From NCBI GenBank assembly GCA_030592565.1, contig JAUVIX010000184.1, forward strand, positions 1 to 7,428: a DNA stretch of 7,428 nucleotides, read 5' to 3'. Under the pieces are notes generated by a model. It had not been told where the DNA came from, searched no databases, and was given only the letters and a program-made list of their open reading frames with translations. This DNA is from Chlorobiota bacterium. Lineage in GTDB: Bacteria > Bacteroidota > Bacteroidia > Bacteroidales > JAADJA01. Made by a program: the position numbers and the translations under genes. Position 1 is the first letter of the stretch. The number at the start of each line of letters is the position of its first letter. Positions 1-6,300 of the stretch are shown in pieces.

Positions 1-1
1 A

Positions 2-3000
2 GGGCCTAATGCTCTAATTTTACCTGTAGATGTTGATAATTCAGAAAATATGTTCTGGCGCCCTGTTTATGCTCAGGTTGATCTTGAATGTGGCCAGGCT
101 TCCGGTATCGGACTGGGATATACCTATGAAATTAACAGGCTTAGGAATCTTCCCTCGAATGTTGCTGATAACCAATATCCTACTCATTACTGTTGGAATT
201 GGGCTAATGGAGGTAACGGATGGTATGGCGTAAGCTACTTTCATAGTTTTGAGATTCTTAAAGCTGGCGGAACTCCTGACGTCAATACCTATGGAGGAAT
301 GTATGTCGGTAATTCGGATGAGCGTGTTAAATTTTGGATGTCAGGTTATGATAAGTATTATGAAGCAATGCACAACAGAATTAATGAACTTTACCAGATA
401 GATGTTTCCACACCTGAAGGGATATTAACTTTAAAAAACTGGATACATAATCATCTCGAAGGTTCTGATGTTGGTGGAGTTGCCAATTTTTACGCCAATG
501 CGCCTTATGGAATGTCCACTCTCCCCAACGGTACTCCCGAAGCAGGGAAATATGTAGTATTAAGCTGGGGTGGCGCAAATCATGGATTGACCATCTGTGC
601 CTATCACGATTCCATTCGCTGGGATTATAATTCTGACGGCCAATACACAAATGATATTGATATTAATAATGATGGAGTAGTAGATGTGAGAGACTGGGAA
701 ATAGGCGGATTTAAGTTTGCAAACACATACAGCGGAGGACCCAGCTTCGGGAATGAGGGCTTTAGCTATATGACCTATAAATCGTGTGCAGATCCTTCAG
801 AAAATGGTGGAATATGGAATAATGCCGTACATGTAGTATTCGCAAAAGAACAATGTGACCCGTTACTAACTGCAAGGATTACACTTAAGCATGTTTGCAG
901 AGAAAAAATTAAGGTTAGAATGGGTTATTCAACTGATGTAAATGCAACTTCTCCCGAGTTTATTCTTGAGTTTCCCATTTTTAACTATCAGGGTAGCTGT
1001 AAGTACTTGCAGGGTGGAACAACTGAAGAGGATAAAACACTGGAGTTTGGCCTCGACCTTACACCGTTTCTTAATATGATCGGTTCCGGCACTCCGGCAA
1101 GATATTTCTTGCTTGTAAATGAAGACGACCCTTCAAATCAGTATGAAGGCGAAATTGTGCAATACTCAATTATCGATTATTCAAATGGCATGAATGAAAT
1201 TGATTGCGGACAGTCGAATATTACTTTAGTTAATGGCGTAAACAAACTTTGGGTTGACCATACCGTTACTTTCGATGGCGTTGATATTGCAGATAATGAA
1301 TTACCGGAAGCTACTGTTTATGAGCCTTATCAGTTTTTGCTTAGTGCTGAAGGAGGTTCTTCGCCATACTATTTTGATTTTGATATGAATTTTGCAGAAA
1401 CAAATTCAACGGAAACTTTTCCTGCGGTTAATGCAGAACAGTTGAATCCCTCCAACAATGATGACGGCTTTGCATATAAAACACTCGATTTTGATTTTCC
1501 GTTTTATGATGAGGTTTTTAATCAGGTGAAAGTTAATGTTGACGGTTTTATTGCACTTGGTAATTATAGCTCCTGGCCTTATCAGAAATACGACTTTTTG
1601 CTTTTCACAAAAAATAAATTTATCGTACCTTTCAACGCAGATTTGAGAATATATCCTTCTTCCGGTGACGGTATGTGGTATGATGGAGAAGATGGTTTTG
1701 CAACATTCAGATGGAAAGTTTCAGTAAACGGGCAACAAAATACCTCTGAACTGAATTTTGCAGTAAGACTGTTTGAAAATGGCGATATCAAATATTATTA
1801 TGGTGATATTAACGATTTTTCTAATGTTGAATGGATATCTGCCGTATCAGCGGGTAATAATATTTATTATCAGTTTACAGATGTCAGCAATAATCAAATA
1901 ATTCAGCCAAATTATGTCTGTGATCTGTCTGCTTCGCATAAACCTGAAGGATTTACTTTGTCACCTGACGGACTATTCAGTGGTTTGCCCGATTATGTTT
2001 ATGATAATTTTGAAATAAGATTCAGGGTCAGTGATTCCAGAAATATTACAGCTACAAAGCCACTCTATTTTTCCACCGACGGAACGAACTTTCTCGTTAT
2101 TGACGATTATTCAGTTAATTCCGGTGGTAATGATATTATTGAATTTGGTGAGTCTCCTGATCTTTCAGTTATTGTTAGAAGCCTTGGAGAACAGGTTATT
2201 TCCGATGTAAATATGAGTATATCAATAGATGATGAGTATGTTAATTTGACGGATAGTACCGAATTTCTTGGTAATTTTGATCCTTCTGAAGTGAAATCTT
2301 TTACTGATGCGTTTTCGTTTGATATTTCAAATACTGTACCTAATAATTATCAGCTTGATTTCAACACTCTGGCTACTGATGATGCCGGTGGTGAGTGGGA
2401 AAGTCATATTTATCTTACAGCCTGGGCTCCGGTTATTGTCTCTGCCGGCCTTACTGTTGACGATGGTGGTAATGGTGGTCTTGATCCCGGAGAAACGACC
2501 GACTTAATACTGACATTGCATAATTCAGGAGGTGCACAGGCAAATAATCTTGATGTTGAGTTTTCTTCCAATGATCCCTATGTTGTGATAAACAGCAACT
2601 TGGCCTCAATAGCTTCTGTGGCTCCTAATTCGAATGAGGATGCTGTTTTTAATGTGACTGTTTCGAATGAAGCACCTGTTGGCTATATTATTGGATTTAA
2701 TGTTTTTATAACTGCCGATAATGAATATTCCTGTGCCACACAGGTGTTTGCTGTTGTCGGATTGCTAAACGAGAGTTTTGAAACCGGCGATTTTTCTGCT
2801 ATGCCATGGCAATTTGCCGGTAATGCTGAGTGGGTTATTGATAATACTGAAGTGTATATGGGAAATTATAGTGCCAGATCGGGTAGTATTGAAGACGATG
2901 AAACTTCATCCCTTGAAATGGAGGTTTGCTTTTTGGTAAACGGGGAGGTTAGTTTTGCACATAAAATTTCTAGTGAGACAAATTATGATTTTCTGAAGTT

Positions 3001-3802
3001 TTATATTGATGGTTCTGAAATGGGAAGCTGGGAAGGGGAAGAACCCTGGGCAGAATCATCTTTTAATATTACATCCGGAGTTCATACTTTGAGATGGTCT
3101 TATGAGAAAGATATCTCTGTTAGTATTGGCTCTGATTGCGGCTGGATTGATTATATTACACTTCCTCCTTTCGGAGACTCTGACCCGCAAGTTGTTTATT
3201 CACCTGAAGTAATTAATGATTCTTTGATAAGTGGCGAAATAGTGCAGGATACTATTACTATTACAAATGTTGGTAGCGGTTCTGTTATCTATTCAATTGA
3301 GGTTACAGATACATTGGGAAATCCGGTTGAGTGGATTACTCTTGACCAAACAGCCGGCGGACTGAATGCAAACAGTTCCGATGATATTATTGCCACAATA
3401 AATTCAAACGGCCTGGAAGAGGGTGACTATGCTGCAAAAGTTACGATTACAGATCATATGAATAATGAGTACGAAATTCAGGTATTTCTTAATGTGGATA
3501 TTCTTAGCGGAATTGATGAAAATTCGAATTTTTATTCGGGATGCTATCCTAATCCATTTGCTGGTACAACAACAATAATCTTTACTCTCGACGAATCAGC
3601 AAGTACAACCCTTGGTATTTTAGACAATAAGGGTAGTCTTGTAAAACTGCTGATTAATGGTGAAAAACTTAATAATGGAAACCATACAACTCTTTGGGAT
3701 GCTACTGACAATACCAATCATAAGGTTCAGCCGGGATTATATTTCTATCGTCTGATTTCTGGTAACAATATTCATGTTGGGAAGGTTATTTTTTTGGATT
3801 AA
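2..3802 (+). CDS. Secreted multidomain protein with papain/C39-like peptidase domain and T9SS type A sorting domain (5' partial)
   Basis: The frame is open from base 2, and the first ATG (base 50) lies inside the conserved domain, so the true start, signal peptide and any propeptide are upstream of the window. About 1266 codons are visible. Bases 74-760 resemble a papain-fold peptidase: Gln at 74, CGQASG at 89-106, an NHG histidine at 581 and an Asn at 722 in an NTYSGG segment, followed by a GNEGFSYMTY strand. Then come a beta-rich stretch (about 851-1285); a He_PIG-like Ig domain split into halves at 1298-1390 and 1934-2035 by a nidogen-like module; two Ig/CARDB-like repeats (about 2087-2428 and 2429-2764); a concanavalin/MAM-like module (about 2765-3172) with ESFETGDFS and GWIDYITLP; a BACON-like beta module (about 3176-3499); and the sorting domain. 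By family knowledge it is exported by Sec, crosses the outer membrane by T9SS, and is anchored or released. Proteolysis is inferred only. Substrate unknown; adhesin or degradative enzyme are both possible. Confidence 0.9.
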   Translation, partial: GPNALILPVDVDNSENMFWRPVYAQVDLECGQASGIGLGYTYEINRLRNLPSNVADNQYPTHYCWNWANGGNGWYGVSYFHSFEILKAGGTPDVNTYGGMYVGNSDERVKFWMSGYDKYYEAMHNRINELYQIDVSTPEGILTLKNWIHNHLEGSDVGGVANFYANAPYGMSTLPNGTPEAGKYVVLSWGGANHGLTICAYHDSIRWDYNSDGQYTNDIDINNDGVVDVRDWEIGGFKFANTYSGGPSFGNEGFSYMTYKSCADPSENGGIWNNAVHVVFAKEQCDPLLTARITLKHVCREKIKVRMGYSTDVNATSPEFILEFPIFNYQGSCKYLQGGTTEEDKTLEFGLDLTPFLNMIGSGTPARYFLLVNEDDPSNQYEGEIVQYSIIDYSNGMNEIDCGQSNITLVNGVNKLWVDHTVTFDGVDIADNELPEATVYEPYQFLLSAEGGSSPYYFDFDMNFAETNSTETFPAVNAEQLNPSNNDDGFAYKTLDFDFPFYDEVFNQVKVNVDGFIALGNYSSWPYQKYDFLLFTKNKFIVPFNADLRIYPSSGDGMWYDGEDGFATFRWKVSVNGQQNTSELNFAVRLFENGDIKYYYGDINDFSNVEWISAVSAGNNIYYQFTDVSNNQIIQPNYVCDLSASHKPEGFTLSPDGLFSGLPDYVYDNFEIRFRVSDSRNITATKPLYFSTDGTNFLVIDDYSVNSGGNDIIEFGESPDLSVIVRSLGEQVISDVNMSISIDDEYVNLTDSTEFLGNFDPSEVKSFTDAFSFDISNTVPNNYQLDFNTLATDDAGGEWESHIYLTAWAPVIVSAGLTVDDGGNGGLDPGETTDLILTLHNSGGAQANNLDVEFSSNDPYVVINSNLASIASVAPNSNEDAVFNVTVSNEAPVGYIIGFNVFITADNEYSCATQVFAVVGLLNESFETGDFSAMPWQFAGNAEWVIDNTEVYMGNYSARSGSIEDDETSSLEMEVCFLVNGEVSFAHKISSETNYDFLKFYIDGSEMGSWEGEEPWAESSFNITSGVHTLRWSYEKDISVSIGSDCGWIDYITLPPFGDSDPQVVYSPEVINDSLISGEIVQDTITITNVGSGSVIYSIEVTDTLGNPVEWITLDQTAGGLNANSSDDIIATINSNGLEEGDYAAKVTITDHMNNEYEIQVFLNVDILSGIDENSNFYSGCYPNPFAGTTTIIFTLDESASTTLGILDNKGSLVKLLINGEKLNNGNHTTLWDATDNTNHKVQPGLYFYRLISGNNIHVGKVIFLD
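659..694 (+). other. EF-hand/dockerin-type calcium-binding loop inside the peptidase-like domain
   Basis: Twelve codons read DINNDGVVDVRD, with Asp/Asn at loop positions 1, 3, 5, 9 and 12 and Gly at 6, the pattern of a dockerin-type or EF-hand calcium loop. Just before it, bases 623-655 encode DYNSDGQYTND, which adds more acidic and Asn ligands. The loop lies between the putative catalytic His (581) and Asn (722), so it is an insertion in the peptidase-like domain rather than a separate dockerin module. Calcium binding is inferred from the motif. It could stabilise the extracellular fold. Confidence 0.65.
1457..1885 (+). other. Nidogen-like module nested in a He_PIG-type Ig domain
   Basis: The segment encodes a DFPFYDEVFNQVKVNVDGFI-type strand pair, then FIVPFNADL, then LNFAVRLFENGDIKYYYGDI. 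This is the layout of extracellular nidogen-like modules in which a 'PFY...V.VN.nGFI' start precedes an 'iaPF..DL' strand and an 'FqvrLyenGdI.fyY' strand. It is flanked by LPEATVYEPYQFLLSAEGGS (1298-1357) before it and KPEGFTLSPDGLFSGLP (about 1934-1984) after it. Those two read as the first and second halves of a single putative-Ig domain. Domain boundaries are approximate and assigned by eye. Confidence 0.5.
3503..3799 (+). other. T9SS type A C-terminal sorting domain
   Basis: The last ~99 residues begin with a short Ser/Asn-rich linker. They contain YPNPF (bases 3545-3559), then alternating beta strands (TTTIIFTL, ASTTLGILDNKGSLVK), a GNHTTLWDATD segment, PGLYFYRLISGN, and end in HVGKVIFLD. 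This is the standard order of Bacteroidota type A sorting domains, which are recognised by the type IX translocon and usually removed by the PorU-type sortase during surface attachment. The domain ends exactly at the stop codon, so the 3' end of the gene is intact. Confidence 0.93.
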
Positions 3803-4410
3803 TATCTTAAAGATAGAGAACTAATACAACTTTTTACCTCTTTCCATTCGATATCATGGAGTAATTTTGGTTGAGGTTCAAAATCAGCATCTCCAAAATA
3901 GACAAGACTTTTCACTATATGAAAAAGTTCTTTGTTGGGATATTTTTGTAAGTAAAAACCTAAAATTTTGTCAATATTATATTCTTGCAAAAGAAAATAG
4001 ATATCGTAAAAGTCTTTTTTAGATCCTCTTCTTGCAATGGCAGATAATTTCATAGCAGCGATATCTTTTTCTGATAAAAGACGAATATTATCAATTATTA
4101 ATACGGGTTCAATTAGAGGATAATTATGTCTTAAAATATCAATTTCAATATTGTTAATTACTATGCTTAATGAGTTTTTCGATTCACCTATTATTTTATC
4201 TATTGAAAATTTGTTTTCTATATTATAAATCATTTCCTGAGTGTCAAATTCGTTGTTGGAAAATAAATCAATATCAATTGAAATACGATGACCCAAACGT
4301 AATGCAAGTGCAGTGCCACCTACAAGATAAAAACTTTCAAGTGCAGGTAGCATCATAAGCTTTTTTAGTAATTCCAATGTGCTTGGATAGATTGCTTTGT
4401 ATTTGAGCAT
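3799..4410 (-). CDS. AbiEii/AbiGii-type nucleotidyltransferase toxin
   Basis: The 203-residue protein has the nucleotidyltransferase signature VGGTALALRLGHRISIDIDL at about residues 30-49, giving GGT (31-33) and the paired metal-binding Asp46/Asp48. A likely third acidic residue is Asp91 in IEIDIL. A second family block, IAAMKLSAIARRGSKKDFYD, covers about 117-136. These are the diagnostic blocks of the AbiEii (DUF1814) family, cytoplasmic toxins of type IV toxin-antitoxin systems that transfer nucleotides to RNA, in studied members to tRNA ends; this target is not shown here. The start at 4410 is kept because the N-terminal helix before LPALESFYLVGG belongs to the family; a start at Met19 would remove it. 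It overlaps the upstream gene by 46 bases, suggesting coupled translation. GC is lower than in the neighbours. The 3' end shares a TTAA with the converging gene. Confidence 0.9.
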   Translation of the reverse strand: MLKYKAIYPSTLELLKKLMMLPALESFYLVGGTALALRLGHRISIDIDLFSNNEFDTQEMIYNIENKFSIDKIIGESKNSLSIVINNIEIDILRHNYPLIEPVLIIDNIRLLSEKDIAAMKLSAIARRGSKKDFYDIYFLLQEYNIDKILGFYLQKYPNKELFHIVKSLVYFGDADFEPQPKLLHDIEWKEVKSCISSLSLRY

Positions 4411-4649
4411 TTAAATTCGGACTTTGGTATATTAAAATAAGTACTACAAAAATTAAGGGTTAAGTCGTCAAGATATTTTATTTTAACCACTTCTTGCTTT
4501 ATGAAATCTTTTCCATAGTATTCTTTCATCTGACGCCAATCTTCCAATGTGCCTTTCATTAAAACCCTTGCGATAACAAATTTTGCGTGAGTTTCAAAAT
4601 TAACACTTTGCTCGTCAATATCCCAAAATAAATATGAAGATAAATTCAT
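4365..4649 (-). CDS. Small DUF6922-like protein, putative antitoxin of the AbiEii-type toxin
   Basis: This 94-residue protein has no signal peptide or membrane segment and is probably mostly helical. Visible blocks are LFWDID (about 7-12), AKFVIARVLMKGTLEDWRQM (about 22-41), YYGKDFIKQEV and YLDDLTLNFCSTYFNIP. The LFWD...RVL..GT.EDW...YYG...YLD..TLNF...YFNIP pattern matches, from memory, a Bacteroidota family (DUF6922) typically encoded just before AbiEii-type toxins. It lacks the length and obvious N-terminal winged helix of classical AbiEi antitoxins, so the antitoxin role rests on position. In type IV systems the antitoxin usually counteracts the toxin without direct binding. The ATG at 4649 lies about 20 bases after a Bacteroidota-type -7 box, with an A-rich leader and no Shine-Dalgarno sequence. 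The last ~15 codons overlap the toxin start. Confidence 0.75.
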   Translation of the reverse strand: MNLSSYLFWDIDEQSVNFETHAKFVIARVLMKGTLEDWRQMKEYYGKDFIKQEVVKIKYLDDLTLNFCSTYFNIPKSEFKCSNTKQSIQAHWNY

Positions 4650-4669
4650 TATTTTTTATACGATTTTTA

Positions 4670-4677
4670 CAAAGATA
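4670..4677 (-). promoter_or_regulatory. Candidate -7 promoter box for the toxin-antitoxin pair
   Basis: Read on the minus strand the bases are TATCTTTG, a full match to the TAnnTTTG -7 element used by the Bacteroidota primary sigma factor. It ends 20 bases before the ATG at 4649 and starts 9 bases after the stop codon of the upstream gene, in the only non-coding gap of the window (4650-4686). No TTTG or TTG -33 element is visible at the usual spacing: that stretch reads AAACCCGGAA. The promoter may therefore be weak, or the box fortuitous in AT-rich DNA. Confidence 0.4.
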
Positions 4678-4686
4678 TGAAAAATT

Positions 4687-6300
4687 TTATTTCCGGGTTT
4701 TTTCTATCAATTTCTCCGCTTCAATCTGCAATACCTCTTCAAAGGTCATATAGTACTTTTTTGCAATGGAATCCGTCCTGGCATACAGGCTGGGGTCGTT
4801 AAGAACTATCTCCTTTTGATCTCTGATGGCTTTATGCTTTGAAAAAAGTTCGGGATACTCCTTCTTAAAGAGATAGTCGGCCTCAAGAAGTATCAATTCA
4901 TCGATAGAAATGTCTTTTCTCTCAGCTTTCTCTTTTATTGATTTAAACCATTCAGGAGTGCCTTTGATTTTTTCTGTATAATACTCCGACCCTTTTAAAA
5001 TCATAAAATCTTTTTTATCATTGATTCTGAATATATAATTGGCATCCTCTTTTAGTTTATCACCGAGAGACATATTTTTCAGTTTTGCTTTTTCAATTAC
5101 AATATCAAACCACTTGCTGTCATTGCAAATATTATCAATAAATGAGTATAACTGATCATATTTCGATTTTGGTGCATACAGATTGTAAGTCTTATTAAGA
5201 AAAGTCCAGTCGAATTTATAGAGAAAACGTTTTGTAACCATCAGGAATATAACATCCTGTTTCTCAATTTCTTCTTTAAGGTTTAGGTCAGAAGTTCTTG
5301 TCTTTTTGATGTATGTGTCGGGATAAACAAGGGCATTAAAATACCAAAAGGCTTCATTTTTAAACAGATGTTTTGGAATTCGTGTATTGAAAATGTTCCA
5401 GTAATAGCTATCGGCAACAGTCATAACCATTGGTCTCTCCTTTTGAGGATTATCTTCAAAACGAAAAACAGGATATGCCAGTTTTTGTTTTTCAGGCAGG
5501 TGCCACAGCAGGTTCATAGTATTAGCTACATCGTAATCAGGCCGTCTGGCATGTTGCTCTATCACCAGACTGTCAATATATACGTCAGGCATATCTATCT
5601 GTCGTAGATTTTCGATGTACCGGATTAGAGAGTCAGCTGCGAACGACATTCCGTAAATGCTCCAGTGAATTCCATACTGGGGATAAATGGGATATTCGGT
5701 ATTGTTTTTAAGCTGCTGAAAGTATTTTTCAAAGTCAATATATTTAATCTTGTATTGATCAGCTTTTTGCAGATATACCTCCGAGTTAGTGGTTGACTTG
5801 ACCTGTTTGAAATACCAGTTGGGAATATATTCGGGATAAATCGAAGCTTTTCCCGGTTCAAAAACCAGGATCAGGTCGATATTTTTCTCTTCTTTAAGAT
5901 ACTCCTGAAGAAATTTAAGTTCTCTTATTTTTTTATCAATTATCTCTTCACCAATAAAATCACCACCAAAATACTCTCTTATGTAATCATATTCAAAAAA
6001 CTGATCCTCTTTTCCAATTACAACTCCTTCAGCATGCGGAACTCTGTAAAAACTGAAATCAATCTGGTTTGTTAACCGCACAAGAAAATCACGAAATCCG
6101 ATATGATCTTCAATATAGTTGTTGAATTTTGACTGAAATTCTCCAGAATACCAGCTTTTCCAGGTAAATACAGGTTTTTCGGCCAATACAAAACTTCCGT
6201 CCAGCTTCCTGACCTTAACAAAAGGATACTCCTTTTGTATGCCAGGCAAAACCAGCATAGCAAGCATTAATATAACCATTATTTTCCCCGTCGTTTTCAT
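4687..6300 (-). CDS. AlgX/AlgJ-like periplasmic polysaccharide O-acetyltransferase homologue with C-terminal triple repeat
   Basis: The 537-residue protein starts with a signal peptide or membrane anchor (KIMVILMLAMLVLPGI). Family-like blocks follow: FNNYIEDHIGFRDFLVRLTN (about 59-78), VVIGKEDQFFEY, FEPGKASIYPEYIPNW (about 147-162), GIHWSIYG with His212 (bases 5665-5667) and TVADSYYWNIF with Ser298 (bases 5407-5409). In this SGNH-like family Ser is the nucleophile and His its partner. The usual Asp two residues before His is Gly here. By family knowledge it accepts acetyl groups passed by the MBOAT partner and puts them on an exported glycan. Residues from about 391 on form three 54-residue repeats not needed in AlgX. 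The ATG at 6300 is chosen because it overlaps the preceding stop as TGATG; a TTG at 6303 is one codon earlier. The acceptor polysaccharide is unknown. Confidence 0.85.
   Translation of the reverse strand: MKTTGKIMVILMLAMLVLPGIQKEYPFVKVRKLDGSFVLAEKPVFTWKSWYSGEFQSKFNNYIEDHIGFRDFLVRLTNQIDFSFYRVPHAEGVVIGKEDQFFEYDYIREYFGGDFIGEEIIDKKIRELKFLQEYLKEEKNIDLILVFEPGKASIYPEYIPNWYFKQVKSTTNSEVYLQKADQYKIKYIDFEKYFQQLKNNTEYPIYPQYGIHWSIYGMSFAADSLIRYIENLRQIDMPDVYIDSLVIEQHARRPDYDVANTMNLLWHLPEKQKLAYPVFRFEDNPQKERPMVMTVADSYYWNIFNTRIPKHLFKNEAFWYFNALVYPDTYIKKTRTSDLNLKEEIEKQDVIFLMVTKRFLYKFDWTFLNKTYNLYAPKSKYDQLYSFIDNICNDSKWFDIVIEKAKLKNMSLGDKLKEDANYIFRINDKKDFMILKGSEYYTEKIKGTPEWFKSIKEKAERKDISIDELILLEADYLFKKEYPELFSKHKAIRDQKEIVLNDPSLYARTDSIAKKYYMTFEEVLQIEAEKLIEKTRK
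4702..5130 (-). repeat. Three degenerate 54-residue repeats at the C-terminus of the AlgX-like protein
   Basis: Copies occupy 5026-5130, 4864-4968 and 4702-4806, starting exactly 54 codons apart (protein residues 391, 445 and 499 from the ATG at 6300). Conserved core: an aliphatic residue, then xN/G-D/T-S/P, then WF or LY, followed by a helix such as IKEKAERKDISIDELILLEA or the matching IEKAKLKNMSLGDKLKEDA and SIAKKYYMTFEEVLQIEA, and a Y/K-hydrophobic ending. Copy 2 is nearest the consensus; copy 3 has lost the Trp. About 19 variable, charged residues link the cores. It looks like a helical-hairpin repeat. Its role, perhaps docking to partner or glycan, is unknown. Confidence 0.7.

Noticed and set aside
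50..52. ATG as the start of the secreted-protein gene
   Set aside because: The frame stays open to base 2, and this Met lies only 13 residues before the conserved CGQASG motif with no signal peptide, so it is internal.
381..650. Minus-strand 89-codon frame
   Set aside because: It lies opposite the conserved peptidase-like domain, has no recognisable family pattern, and is best explained as a shadow.
4650..4686. Hairpin in the intergenic gap as a terminator for the acetylation operon
   Set aside because: Only a weak all-A/T stem (ATTTTT/AAAAAT) can be drawn, with an 11-base loop that includes part of the -7 box; no GC-rich stem exists.
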